Assembly: GCA_964561605.1 (NCBI GenBank)
Contig: CAZLQD010000017.1
Coordinates: 1-64,000, forward strand
DNA: 64,000 nucleotides
Source: JALUZX01 sp964561605
GTDB lineage: Bacteria > Planctomycetota > UBA1135 > JALUZX01
Reading direction: 5' to 3'
A program made the translations under genes and the position numbers. Positions 16,151 to 25,530 of this stretch are shown in pieces (positions within the stretch are counted from its first letter, which is position 1; the number at the start of each line of letters is the position of its first letter). The notes under the pieces were generated by a model. That model was not told where the DNA came from, did not search any database, and worked only from the letters and a program-made list of their open reading frames with translations.

Positions 16151-19100
16151 CTAGTTGCCGAAGGTGAGCAACAGGCCGTTGGAGAAGTCGATCCCGATGG
16201 GCGGGGTCGAGGAGGGGCCTGAGAAGGCCTGGGATGCCATGGAGAAGCCCGTGAGGGCGGGGCTGTTGGGGACGGGGAGCTTCAAGGTCGCCGTGGCGCC
16301 CCCGCCGGAGGGAACCATGGCGAAGCCGGCGAAGATCCGCCTCAGGTTGAAGTAGAGCCACCCGTTCCCCAGCCTGGTGGGAGCGTGGGTGGGGGCGCAA
16401 AGGAGGGCCAGGGCCACCTGTCCCTTGGGAATCCCCGCCAGGGTCCAGGTCATGACCTTTCCGAGAACGGGATCGGTGGAGGTGAACCTCGGCGCCGCTC
16501 CCGTGCCCCTTCCGTAGGACTTCGCCGTGGCGCCGGGGAACCAGGCCCAGGGTTCATATCCCAGGGCTCCGTTCCTGGCCCGGAAGATCACCTTGCCGCC
16601 GGAAAGGGTGAACTGGTAGGGAGAGGAGCTGCTCGATCCTGGGAAGATGTCCATCACTCTCCGGGTTCCCGTTCCCGTTCCGTCCGAGACCCAGAGTTCC
16701 GTTCCCGAGCTCCCGTCGTTGGCCTGGAAGACGATCTTCCGGGAACCAATGGGGGTGAGATAACCGGGATAGGAGGAGCCCGATCCGGAAAGGATGTTCT
16801 TCACCAGGACCGTCCCGTTTGGCGTCCCGTCGGTCTTCCACAACTCGTAGCCGCTCGTGCCGTCGTTTGCCCGGAAGAAGAGGGTGTTCCCGACAACGCA
16901 GGGATAGTTGAAGTAACCGGAGCCGGAACCCGGGTTGATGTCTTTGAGGAGCTTGGTCCCCGCCGGCGTCCCGTCGGAGACCCAGATTTCGGCGCCCGAG
17001 GTCGTGGACCGTCCCTGGAAGAAGAGCTTTCCTCCCATGGCGGTCATGTAGTAGCCGGCGTAACCGTTCAAGGAAACGAGGAGTTTCGTCCCCGAAGGGG
17101 TTCCGTCGGTCACCCAGAGGTCATATCCGCCGCCCGTGGACTTGTAGGAACGGAAGTAGACTTTTCCGCCCATGACCACGGGGTCGTAGGCGTAAGCCGA
17201 GCTCGATCCCGGACGGATGTCCTTGAGCATCATCGTCCCCGCCGGGGTCCCGTCGGTGATCCAAGGCTCCCTTCCGGTTGTGGTGGTGAAACCGGTGAAG
17301 AAGATCTTGTTTCCGTAGGGAACGGGGTAATACCAATAGCTGCTGAAACCGCCCTTCACCTTGACCGTGCCGGTGGAGGTGCCGTCGGTCCGCCACAGAG
17401 CATAGCCGCTGGTGTCGCGGGCGAAGAAGTAGACCAGCCCGCCGAGCCGGCAGCCGTAGTAGTAGTAACCGGAGGCGGGGCCGGGGTTGATGTCTTTCAG
17501 GAGCTTCGTTCCGCCCGGCGTTCCGTCGGTGCGGAACACCTCGTAGCCGGTGGAAGGTGAATAGCCGCGGAAGATCAGGATGTTCCCAAGGGCCGTGGGC
17601 TCCCAGGTTCCGTCGTACCGCCAGTAGTTCATCTTGCTGTAGTAGAGGTCGGCTCCCGGTCCGGATCCCGGGTTGAGATCCTTCACGAGCCGGGTTCCGG
17701 CCGGGGTGCCGTCGGTGACGTAGAGCTCCGTGCCGGTTTTTCCGTCGTTGGCCGTGAAGTAGGTGAGACCCGAGACGTCGATGAAGTTGTAGGGGTAGGA
17801 ATCCCGGGTGTTCGTCAGGTTCCCGCCGTAGAGGTCCTTCAGCATCATGGTTCCGGCGGCCGTTCCGTCGCTGATCCAGAGCTCCGTGCCGTGTTTGCCG
17901 TCGTTGGCCGAGAATACGAGCCGGTTGCCGCCCAGGACGGAGGTCAGGTAGGAAGGATAGGAGCTTCCGGAGCCCGGATAGATGTCCATGACCTCCTGGG
18001 TCCCCTTGTCCGTGCCGTCGGTCTTCCAGAGCTCGTAACCGTTGTTTTGGGCCGTGTTCCATCCACGGAAGAAGATGGTCGACCCAAGCACGGTCGGGTA
18101 GGAGAAGTAGCGTGTCTTGGTGGAGACGACCTTCGTTCCGGTGGGGGTCCCGTCGGTCTTCCATATTGCGTAGGTGCTGCCCGAGGGCTGGTAGGCCTGG
18201 AAATATACGGCGTTTTTGAAGACTACCATGTTGTAGGGGTAACTCGAGGCGGTGCCGGGTCTCAGGTCGGCGATCATCTTGGTGCCGGCCTGGGTCCCGT
18301 CGGTAACCCAGGGTTCGTAGCCCGCCGTCGATGTCTTGCCCCGGAAGACGATCTTGTTCCCCAGGACGACGGGGTAGTACCAGGGAGAGGTGAATCCCGC
18401 GTAGACCGCCTTGGTTCCCGAGGGGGTCCCGTCGGTCTCGTAGAGGGTGTACCCCGAACCGGTATAAGAGCACCAGTAGACCTTGTTTCCCATCAGGACG
18501 GGGTAGTAGAAATACCCGGAGGCCGACCCGGGCCGGGTGTCCGCGAGGAGCTTGGTCCCCGCCTTGGTGCCGTCGGTGACCCAGGGTTCGCCGCCGTTCG
18601 CCGTGTCCGAGCCGCGGAAGACGATCTTGTTCCCGAGTACGAGGGGGTAGTTCCAGGCGTAGCGGAATCCGGAGTAGACGATCTTGGTGCCGGCCTGGGT
18701 CCCGTCACTCACCCAGAGATCGTAGGAACTCCCGTTGTAGGAGGTCCAGTAGACCTTGTTCCCCAGGGCGACGGGGTAGTAGAAGTTCCCGCTCATGGAG
18801 CCGGCCCGGCAGTCCTTGAGCATGAAGGTCCCCGAAGCGGTCCCGTCGCTCCGCCAGGGTTCGGTTCCGTTCTTACCGTCGTTGGCGGAGAAAAAGAGGA
18901 TGTTGTTCACCACGATGAAGTTGCTGGGGTAGGAATTCCCTGCGGGATTGATGTCCTTCACCAAGGTGATGGTGTTCGGCGCGGGAAGGCTCTTGAAGAG
19001 CTCCCTTCCCACCTTCCCGTCGTCGGCGGCGAAGTATAGGAAGGGACCGATCTTGGGATAGTGGTAGTTGTCCCAGGGGGTGTGGTAGTTCTGCCAATAT

Positions 19101-19231
19101 CCAGTGGGGGAGGAGGAGGGATTGGCCTTTGGAAGGGTGTTGATGTCTTTCAAGAGGAAGGGAGATTGGGCGAAGAGGGTGCTTCCCAGCAGGAAGGGAA
19201 GGGCCGCCCTGAGCAGTGAGTGGAATTTCAT
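16151..19231 (-). CDS. Secreted ELWxxDGT-repeat protein
   Basis: About 1026 residues. Start chosen at the ATG at 19231, which begins a signal peptide (SLLRAALPFLLGSTLFAQ) and has GGAGG 11 bases upstream; the open frame runs further upstream without coding character. I count 16 copies of the DGTxxGT repeat, each with a preceding aromatic/acidic strand (for example YELWKTDGTPNGT and TELWVSDGTGTGT), spaced about 45-65 residues. The family is predicted to fold into propeller-like or hyalin-like blades. The last 120 residues (from YGRGTGAAPRF to the terminal LTFGN) form a small beta domain seen at the end of many exported proteins in Poly30-like planctomycetes, perhaps a sorting or anchoring domain. 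Function: surface or matrix protein, by inference. It has its own terminator. Confidence 0.88.
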   Translation of the reverse strand: MKFHSLLRAALPFLLGSTLFAQSPFLLKDINTLPKANPSSSPTGYWQNYHTPWDNYHYPKIGPFLYFAADDGKVGRELFKSLPAPNTITLVKDINPAGNSYPSNFIVVNNILFFSANDGKNGTEPWRSDGTASGTFMLKDCRAGSMSGNFYYPVALGNKVYWTSYNGSSYDLWVSDGTQAGTKIVYSGFRYAWNYPLVLGNKIVFRGSDTANGGEPWVTDGTKAGTKLLADTRPGSASGYFYYPVLMGNKVYWCSYTGSGYTLYETDGTPSGTKAVYAGFTSPWYYPVVLGNKIVFRGKTSTAGYEPWVTDGTQAGTKMIADLRPGTASSYPYNMVVFKNAVYFQAYQPSGSTYAIWKTDGTPTGTKVVSTKTRYFSYPTVLGSTIFFRGWNTAQNNGYELWKTDGTDKGTQEVMDIYPGSGSSYPSYLTSVLGGNRLVFSANDGKHGTELWISDGTAAGTMMLKDLYGGNLTNTRDSYPYNFIDVSGLTYFTANDGKTGTELYVTDGTPAGTRLVKDLNPGSGPGADLYYSKMNYWRYDGTWEPTALGNILIFRGYSPSTGYEVFRTDGTPGGTKLLKDINPGPASGYYYYGCRLGGLVYFFARDTSGYALWRTDGTSTGTVKVKGGFSSYWYYPVPYGNKIFFTGFTTTTGREPWITDGTPAGTMMLKDIRPGSSSAYAYDPVVMGGKVYFRSYKSTGGGYDLWVTDGTPSGTKLLVSLNGYAGYYMTAMGGKLFFQGRSTTSGAEIWVSDGTPAGTKLLKDINPGSGSGYFNYPCVVGNTLFFRANDGTSGYELWKTDGTPNGTVLVKNILSGSGSSYPGYLTPIGSRKIVFQANDGSSGTELWVSDGTGTGTRRVMDIFPGSSSSSPYQFTLSGGKVIFRARNGALGYEPWAWFPGATAKSYGRGTGAAPRFTSTDPVLGKVMTWTLAGIPKGQVALALLCAPTHAPTRLGNGWLYFNLRRIFAGFAMVPSGGGATATLKLPVPNSPALTGFSMASQAFSGPSSTPPIGIDFSNGLLLTFGN

Positions 19232-19288
19232 CGCTTTCGGAACCTCCAGGTTTTTCAGCTGGGCCGTAGGGGGGCAGGAGTGAGGAAC

Positions 19289-19321
19289 CCCCGACGACGG
19301 GGAAATTGAACCAGATTCAAT
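19289..19321. promoter_or_regulatory. Regulatory palindrome and small hairpin upstream of the ELWxxDGT gene
   Basis: ATTGAA-CCAGA-TTCAAT (19305-19321) is a perfect 6-5-6 palindrome about 75 bases before the start codon at 19231. It shares the GAWTCTGGWTC core with the site at 16041-16057. Beside it, CCCCG-ACGA-CGGGG (19289-19302) forms a short hairpin. On the minus strand the palindrome is followed by only two T residues, so I do not favour a terminator for the gene ending at 19422, though it is possible. Confidence 0.4.
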
Positions 19322-19421
19322 GTAACAACCCGCTTTCAAGGGAGCCAGAGGGGGCGTTCCCGGGGGATGTAAGAGTTTTCCCTGACAGAACCGGGTGTCT
19401 CGAAACAAGTCATTCTCTCTG

Positions 19422-21851
19422 TCACGTTCTCCTCCGACGGAGTCGAGGCCGGATCTTCCGGAAGATCAGGACTCGTCCCGAAAGGAAGTCGCTGACCCAG
19501 ACCTGGTTCTCCCCTTCCGGCCGGATCCGGCTGATGGAGAGGATCCCGTCGCCGAATCGGCCCCGGACGAAGAAGGAGGCGTTCCCCTTGTCGAAGGCCG
19601 TGTCTCCGAAAGGGTAGGGGAAGGAGTAGATCTCCTGGAACCTCTTCCGGGCCGGGTGGAACTCCAGGAGTTGGAACCGGTCCGGGCCGTGGAGGACCAC
19701 CCAGGGACGGCCTCCCACCAGGGCCAAGGCATCGGGAAGGGCCTCGCCCGGGAGAGGGTAGTTCCGAACCTCCCCCGAGGTCCTTTCCAGCAGGGAGAGG
19801 GCCCTGCCCCGGTGGGAGAGGATCCAGGCGCCTTCCGGGGAGGAAAGGACCCGGAGAGGTTCCTCGGGGACCGGGATTCGACGGGCCTTGCCGGTCTTCT
19901 TCCCGATCACCGTGAGAGCGGCCGAGTCGAAGCAGGCTACGTAGATCTTCTCCCTGTCGAAGGCCAGGTCCACTGGGGTGCGGCCCGTCTTCACCCGCCT
20001 GGTGACCTTCCTCGTCCCCAGGTCCACCTGGAGGAGGATCCCCGGCTCGGAATCCTTTTCGCCGATTCTCAAGGCATAGAGGGCCTTCGCCAGGCGATCG
20101 TACCGCAGGACGGCCTGGGTGGTTTCCCTCTGGACCTTGTCGCCCAGGAGGATCCTCCTCCGGGCCTCCCACAGTCGGATCCGGTCCGGGAGAACGGAGA
20201 GGAAGGCTTCTTCCCGGCCCCAGTTGTTCTGCAAAAGGTAGAGAGCCCCATTTTCGTCCAGGGCCATCCCCTGGGCCTGCCTCGGGATCCGGCGGTCGTA
20301 GAAGGAGAGGTCCCGGCCGCGGATTTCCAGGATTCCGTCCCGGGCTCCCCAGATATAGACGTTGGGCCAGTAGGACTGGTGGGGGCCGTAGGAGAGGTAG
20401 ACCCCTCCCCCGGGAAGGGCGAGGGCGCAGAGGGGAAAGAGCCGGCCCGGGGGGAGGGGGAGGATCTTCACCCTTCCTCCCGGAGAGACCAGGGCGGCCC
20501 GGTCCTCGTTTCCGAAGACCAGGGCTCCCTTCCGGCCGGGAAGGGGAACCAGGTCCACGGGAGCCCAGCCTGTGCGCACTTTGTGGTGTCTTCCCGTGGC
20601 GGGGTCCAGGACGGTCAGGGCCGAACCGAAGGATCCGTTCACCGCCGTGGCCCCGATGGGGATGTAGAGTTTGCGGCTCTTGGGGTTCCATGCCAGGGAG
20701 AACATGTGGGGGAGAATGCCCAGGTTCCGGATTCGTTTCCGGAGTCTCCCCGCCCGGAGGTCCACTACGTCGATCTCGCCGTGGGCCCAGGATGCCACGT
20801 AGAGGAGCCCCGCATCCCGGTCCAGGGCGGAGGCGTCGTTGCCGTAGGCCGGCAGGGCGATCTCTCCGACTCTTCCCTTCAGGAAGTCCACCGTCTGGAC
20901 CAGGGGGTGGTTGTCGTAGGGGATGTAGATCGCGGCCTTCCTTGCATCCAGGGTGATTCCTGCAGGCTCGGTGAGCCCTGGAAGGGGGAGGACCTGGTCG
21001 TCTCTTCCCAGGGTGTCCAGGGCGGCGGCCTGGACGGCCTTGCGCTTGGCCGTCTCCACGACGAGATAGAGGCGGCCCGACTCTTGGTCGAACCCCGCCA
21101 GGTGCCACCGTCCCCCCGTCCTCAGGGGAAGGGGCCTGGGCCGGCTCCAGCGGAGAGTCTTTCCGTCCAGGCTCCAAAGGAGGGCCTCCATGCCGTCTAC
21201 GGCGAGGAGCCTGTTCCTCCGGGAGTCCCAGACCAGTTTCCGGATAGGGGGCGGCGGGGTCTGGTTGAGGTTCTCCAGGGGCCCGGTCTTCTTCGCCCAG
21301 GGCAGGAGGGTGAGTTTGCGGGTCGAGGGGTCTGCCATTCCCAGGAAGGAACTCTCCCGTCCGGCCAGGAAGGCCCTTCCCGTGGCGGGATCGACGGCGA
21401 CGGCCTCGAATTGACAGGGCGTGGCCATGGTCAGGGTCTCTTCCCCGTCGGGCCTGACGAGAAGGATACAGTGGTCTCCCACCAGGTAGATCTCTCCCGT
21501 CCTTTCGTTCAGGGCAAGGGCCTCTTCCTTGAGATATTGGGGGACCCTGGATCCTGTGGGGACGTTCCTGACCTGCTCCAGGTCCCCTTCCACGAGGGTC
21601 ACCGACGAGGTCAGGGTCTGGACCAGGATCACCCGGTTCCGGGGGGGATCGGTCCGGACCAGGAGGGGGCCGGCCCCGTTCCATCGGAGCCCCATGAGGG
21701 AGAGGAGGTTCACCTCCCTGGCGGTCCACCTCTCCCGGGAAGAGGGGGATGGCCGGCCGGGAAGGGGCCCTCCCAGGAGGAGGAGGGCCAGGATGGAAAG
21801 GCCGACGGGTGAGGGAGAGGCGCGATGGGGTCTCGGGTTTTTTCGGGTCAC
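19422..21851 (-). CDS. Exported multi-blade beta-propeller protein (YVTN/WD-like)
   Basis: About 809 residues. I chose the GTG at 21851 because AAGGAAG stands six bases upstream and a signal-like helix follows (VGLSILALLLLGGPLPG); a TTG 66 bases further upstream is also open. The rest is an array of short beta-blade units with DPATGRAFLAG, DPATGRHHKVRTGW and TRRVKTGRTPVDLAFD wording, typical of YVTN/cytochrome-D1-like propellers: at least eight blades, two domains likely. There are no heme CxxCH motifs and no catalytic motif. The C-terminus is basic (RPRLRRRRT). It lies upstream of the ELWxxDGT gene on the same strand, 190 bases apart. Function unknown; ligand or protein binding outside the cytoplasm is plausible. 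Confidence 0.75.
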   Translation of the reverse strand: MTRKNPRPHRASPSPVGLSILALLLLGGPLPGRPSPSSRERWTAREVNLLSLMGLRWNGAGPLLVRTDPPRNRVILVQTLTSSVTLVEGDLEQVRNVPTGSRVPQYLKEEALALNERTGEIYLVGDHCILLVRPDGEETLTMATPCQFEAVAVDPATGRAFLAGRESSFLGMADPSTRKLTLLPWAKKTGPLENLNQTPPPPIRKLVWDSRRNRLLAVDGMEALLWSLDGKTLRWSRPRPLPLRTGGRWHLAGFDQESGRLYLVVETAKRKAVQAAALDTLGRDDQVLPLPGLTEPAGITLDARKAAIYIPYDNHPLVQTVDFLKGRVGEIALPAYGNDASALDRDAGLLYVASWAHGEIDVVDLRAGRLRKRIRNLGILPHMFSLAWNPKSRKLYIPIGATAVNGSFGSALTVLDPATGRHHKVRTGWAPVDLVPLPGRKGALVFGNEDRAALVSPGGRVKILPLPPGRLFPLCALALPGGGVYLSYGPHQSYWPNVYIWGARDGILEIRGRDLSFYDRRIPRQAQGMALDENGALYLLQNNWGREEAFLSVLPDRIRLWEARRRILLGDKVQRETTQAVLRYDRLAKALYALRIGEKDSEPGILLQVDLGTRKVTRRVKTGRTPVDLAFDREKIYVACFDSAALTVIGKKTGKARRIPVPEEPLRVLSSPEGAWILSHRGRALSLLERTSGEVRNYPLPGEALPDALALVGGRPWVVLHGPDRFQLLEFHPARKRFQEIYSFPYPFGDTAFDKGNASFFVRGRFGDGILSISRIRPEGENQVWVSDFLSGRVLIFRKIRPRLRRRRT

Positions 21852-22075
21852 GGCGGACTTCCTTGGTGGCAGGAGGGGGCTGGAAGAGGTTTTGCCCGGC
21901 CAGTCCGGCCTGGGCAAGGGAGGGATGGTCCTTTTCTTCCACTGGTGGTCTTCTCTGCATCTTTCTTGGCATTGGGGAGGAAAGAAGGGTGGAATCGGTC
22001 TTGAAGGCCCTCCTTCCCTGGACCAAAGGGGGAGGGAACGGCCCCTGGAGGGAGGGGGAGAGTACGGGAGTGAGG

Positions 22076-22507
22076 ATGGACCGCACCTGGAGAGGGCGAG
22101 AAGAAGGACCGAGGAAGGTGGGTGCCCTCCTGCTGGGGATCCTTCTCCTGCCCCTCCTTTGCCTCCCTGCAGGCGACTGGGTGCTCTGCTTCCATTCCGG
22201 CCGTATCGGGGTCCACGCCCTGGAGGACCTGGCTATCCAGCCTTCCGGGGGCGGGACCGGGGAGTGCCGCCATGACGGTATGGGGGGAGAAGAGGGAGGG
22301 GCCCACACCAGGCTCCTTCTCCCGGCCCCGCCCAGGGAGAACCGGCCGGGTTCCTCCCAGGCTCCTCCCCTACACCTGCCCGTTCCGGCGGGCGCGCTGG
22401 ACTGGAGGCCTTCCTCCTCTTCTCCTTCCTGGAACGTCCTCACCGCCGGTCTTCCCCCGGTCCCCCAGGCCCTCTCGGGTATCAGGAGCACCGTCCTGAT
22501 CCTTTGA
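22076..22507 (+). CDS. Small exported Cys/His-containing protein upstream of metal efflux genes
   Basis: 143 residues from the ATG at 22076, with GGAG five bases upstream. A hydrophobic N-terminal helix (VGALLLGILLLPLLCLPAG) is followed by VLCFHSGRIGVHALE and GECRHDGMGG, a few Cys and His residues, then a Pro/Ser-rich tail. Small exported Cys/His proteins (CzcI-like, or the family starting CxHxDGHVxIE) are often found directly before CusCBA/CzcCBA operons, and this gene precedes one. I infer a periplasmic metal-binding or regulatory accessory. Composition is less convincing than that of its neighbours, so it could be a chance frame. Confidence 0.45.
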   Translation: MDRTWRGREEGPRKVGALLLGILLLPLLCLPAGDWVLCFHSGRIGVHALEDLAIQPSGGGTGECRHDGMGGEEGGAHTRLLLPAPPRENRPGSSQAPPLHLPVPAGALDWRPSSSSPSWNVLTAGLPPVPQALSGIRSTVLIL

Positions 22508-22670
22508 GATCGGGGTGACCAGGCCGCGGAAATCCCCGCCGGTCCATCCTCAAGACCCTTCCCCAGGTCTCTCGTGACGGCGGCGGGCCGTCGAATCTCC
22601 TTCCCGGATCCATTCGGGAAGAGGGCGCAGGCTCAGGAGAAACCCTTTTTTCGAAGCCGGAATCTTTCGT

Positions 22671-24041
22671 ATGAAATTCTCCACCGTTCCATCCACCCTC
22701 TACCTTTGCCTCCTCCTCCCTTCGGGATGCGGCGGAGGGGCCTTTCTCGAGGAGCCGCCCCCGCCCCGGGAACTCGGCCGTGAATATACGGCCTTCCGGG
22801 CACCGGACAGGAGCGGGGTCGTGAAGGAACCCCGGGGAGACTTGACCCTGGCCGGGGCCCTGGCCCTGGCCCTCCAGGGAAACCCGGAGCTCCGGGCCTT
22901 CTCCTGGGAGGTCCGGGCCGCCGAAGCCCGTCGCCTCCAGGAGGGCCTCCTTCCCAATCCGGAGATCTCCCTCGAGGTCGAAGAGTTCGGCGGGACCCGG
23001 GAGAGGTCGGGCCTGGGGGGAGCCCAGACGACCTTGACCCTCTCCCAGCTCGTCCAGCTCGGTGGCAAACGACCCAAACGGGAGAGGGCGGCCGCCGCCC
23101 GGGCCGCCCTGGCCGGCTGGGACTACGAGCGAAAGCGGCTGGACGTCTATTTCGAGACGGCCCGGGCCTTCTACGGGGTCCTGGAGGCTCAGGAGCGCCT
23201 GGCCCTGGCCGAGGAGACCTTGGAGGTGGCCCGCCGGCTCCGGGCCCTTTCCCAGGAGAGGGTGAAGGCCGGAAAGGTCTCCCCCCTGGAAGAGACCAAG
23301 GCGGCCCTCCAGGCCGCTGTGAGCCGGGTGGCCCTGGAAAGGGCCCGCCGGGACCTGGACGCCGCCAGGAGGAGGCTCTCCTCCTCCTGGGGAAGTCCTT
23401 CGGCCCGCTTCTCACGGGCCGTGGGGGACTTCCGGGCTCTTCCTCCGGGGGTTCCTTCCCTGGAGGAACTCCAGGCCCGCTTGGAGAAGAATCCCGACCT
23501 GGCCCGGTGGAGGGACGAGATGGAATTCCGCAAGGCCTCCCTGGAGGCTGCCCGGGCGGGTCGGTGGCCCGACCTCACCTTGGGGGGCGGGGTCCAGTGG
23601 TACGACGGAGGCGGGGAAAGGGCCTTCGTCCTGCAAGCATCCCTTCCCCTGGTGATCTTCGACCGGAACCAGGGAAAGATCCTGGAGGAGGAGAGGCTCC
23701 TCTCCAAGGCGGCCTCCCGCCGGCGAAGCGCCCTGGTCCGATCCCGGGCCGCCCTGGCCTCGTCCCACAGGGCGGCCCTCGAATCCCTGGAATCGGCCCG
23801 CCTCTTCCGCCGGGAGATCCTCCCCGCGGCCGAGCGGGCCTTCCAGACCGCCCGGAGAGGATACGCTCAAGGGAAACTGGACTACCTCCAGGTCCTGGAC
23901 GCCCAGAGAACCCTCCTCCGGGTGCGAAGCGACTACCTGGACACCCTTTCCTCGTGCCGGCTGGCGATCTTGAAGATCGAACGCCTCACTGCCGCACCTC
24001 TTCGCCCCTCTTCTCCGGGGAAAAAGGAGCAGGATCGATGA
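22671..24041 (+). CDS. TolC-family outer-membrane lipoprotein of an HME-RND efflux system
   Basis: 456 residues, with a lipoprotein signal ending LLLPSGC (Cys20). Two repeats of the outer-membrane factor helical hairpin are visible: first around LTLAGALALALQGNPELRAF, second around LEELQARLEKNPDLARWRDEM. The final helix has TARRGYAQGKLDYLQVLDAQ, a standard family signature. It should form the trimeric exit duct across the outer membrane. Its stop codon overlaps the adaptor start (ATGA, 24038-24041), so the two are translated together. No Shine-Dalgarno sequence is evident before the ATG. Confidence 0.9.
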   Translation: MKFSTVPSTLYLCLLLPSGCGGGAFLEEPPPPRELGREYTAFRAPDRSGVVKEPRGDLTLAGALALALQGNPELRAFSWEVRAAEARRLQEGLLPNPEISLEVEEFGGTRERSGLGGAQTTLTLSQLVQLGGKRPKRERAAAARAALAGWDYERKRLDVYFETARAFYGVLEAQERLALAEETLEVARRLRALSQERVKAGKVSPLEETKAALQAAVSRVALERARRDLDAARRRLSSSWGSPSARFSRAVGDFRALPPGVPSLEELQARLEKNPDLARWRDEMEFRKASLEAARAGRWPDLTLGGGVQWYDGGGERAFVLQASLPLVIFDRNQGKILEEERLLSKAASRRRSALVRSRAALASSHRAALESLESARLFRREILPAAERAFQTARRGYAQGKLDYLQVLDAQRTLLRVRSDYLDTLSSCRLAILKIERLTAAPLRPSSPGKKEQDR

Positions 24042-25519
24042 TGAACGGAAGAAAAGGTTTCCATTGCTTCTCCTGGGCCGGAGGCGGGGCGCTGGCCTGC
24101 CTGGCCGTTCTCTGGTTCGCCGGCCTCCTCGGATCCGCCCGGGCCGATGGGGGCGGAGAGGATGGGGGGCATTCCGCCCACTCCGGGGAGCATGAGGGAG
24201 AAGAGGCCCACGCCGTGGACCTCTCCCCGGAAGAGCGGAAGGAGTTCGGCGTGATCACCGCCGAGGCCGGCCCGGGAACCCTTGTGATCTCACGGAAGTT
24301 TCCGGGAGAGGTGATCTTCAACCCCGAGACGGTGATCCACCTCGTGCCTCCGGCGGCGGGCGTCGCCCGGGAGGTGAGGAAGGAGCTGGGGGACCCCGTC
24401 GGGAAGGGGGAAGTCCTGGCGGTCATCGAGAGCCCGGAATTGGGAGAGGCCAAGGCCGAATACCTTGCGAGGAAACGAGAGCTGGACCTGGCGCGGAAAG
24501 ACTTCGAGAGGGCCCGGTCGGTCCATGAGAACACCATGGCCCTTTTGGAATACCTGAAGGGATTTCCCTCCCTGGAGGAGATGCGGAAGAGGAAGTTCGG
24601 GGAGATGGGGGACGCCCGAAACCGGCTTGTCTCCACCTTCGCCGAGTTCGTCTTCGCCCGGGCGGCCTTGGAGATGGAGAGGAAGCTCTTCGAGGAGAAG
24701 GCCTCCAGCCGGACCGACCTCCTGGAGGCTGAGATGCGCCTGAAGAAGGCGGGGGCGGCCCTGGAGACGGCCAGGGAGAGTACGGCCTTCGAGGCGGCCA
24801 GGAATCTCCTTGCGGCGGAGCGTGCCCTGGAGGTGGCGGATTTCGAGGTGAAGGCCGCCGAGAGGAGGCTCCACTTCCTGGGGCTCGGGGAGGAGGAGGT
24901 CCGGGACCTGGAAAAGGTGAAGGACACGGACCTGGCCTCCTTCCTGGTCCGGGCCCCTGCGGACGGGGTGATCACGGCGAAGCACATCACAAGGGGGGAA
25001 GTGGTGGAGAGGAGCCGGCGCATCTTCACCCTGGCCGACCCGTCGCTGGTCTGGGTCAGGCTGACGGTCTACCAGAAGGACATCGATTCGGTCCGGGCCG
25101 GCCAGGAGGCGGTGATCCGGGGAGACCGGGTGGCCATGGAGAGGAAGGGACGGGTCACCTACGTGACGCCCTTCCTGGACGAGGAGACCCGGACCGCCTC
25201 GGCGAGGGTGCTCCTGGAGAACCGGGACGGCCGGTGGAAGCCCGGGATGTTCGTCACAGGAAGGATCCTCCTGGAGAAGGTCCGGGTTCCCCTGCTCCTG
25301 CCCAAGTCGGCCGTACTGGAATTCGAAGGACGGGATGTGGTCTTCGTGGAGACGCCCCGGGGCCTGGAACCCAGGCCCGTCGAAACGGGAAGGGAGGACG
25401 GGGAATCCGTCGAGGTCCTGAAGGGGATCTCCCCCGGAGAGGTCTACGTCCGGGAAAACGCATTCACGGTCAAGGCGGAACTCCTGAAGGCGACCTTCGG
25501 GGAAGGCCATTCGCACTGA
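24038..25519 (+). CDS. Periplasmic adaptor (CzcB/CusB-type) of the efflux system
   Basis: About 493 residues. After an N-terminal membrane helix comes a histidine-rich stretch (GGHSAHSGEHEGEEAHA), and the protein ends GEGHSH; both are likely metal-binding. The barrel-sandwich/lipoyl halves (VREVRKELGDPVGKGEVLAVIESPELG and FLVRAPADGVITAKH) flank a long alpha-helical hairpin (about 130-290). A beta-barrel domain and membrane-proximal domain follow (VWVRLTVYQKDIDSV, KPGMFVTGRI). This order is standard for heavy-metal adaptors linking the inner-membrane pump to the TolC duct. Either of two adjacent ATGs could start it; the first overlaps the previous gene by four bases. Confidence 0.9.
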   Translation: MMNGRKGFHCFSWAGGGALACLAVLWFAGLLGSARADGGGEDGGHSAHSGEHEGEEAHAVDLSPEERKEFGVITAEAGPGTLVISRKFPGEVIFNPETVIHLVPPAAGVAREVRKELGDPVGKGEVLAVIESPELGEAKAEYLARKRELDLARKDFERARSVHENTMALLEYLKGFPSLEEMRKRKFGEMGDARNRLVSTFAEFVFARAALEMERKLFEEKASSRTDLLEAEMRLKKAGAALETARESTAFEAARNLLAAERALEVADFEVKAAERRLHFLGLGEEEVRDLEKVKDTDLASFLVRAPADGVITAKHITRGEVVERSRRIFTLADPSLVWVRLTVYQKDIDSVRAGQEAVIRGDRVAMERKGRVTYVTPFLDEETRTASARVLLENRDGRWKPGMFVTGRILLEKVRVPLLLPKSAVLEFEGRDVVFVETPRGLEPRPVETGREDGESVEVLKGISPGEVYVRENAFTVKAELLKATFGEGHSH

Positions 25520-25530
25520 GGTAGGTGACC

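Noticed and set aside
19395..21812. Long plus-strand open frame opposite the propeller gene
   Set aside because: It is the antisense shadow of 19422-21851: composition is Gly/Glu/Asp-biased without domains, while the minus-strand frame has a signal peptide, a Shine-Dalgarno site and propeller repeats.
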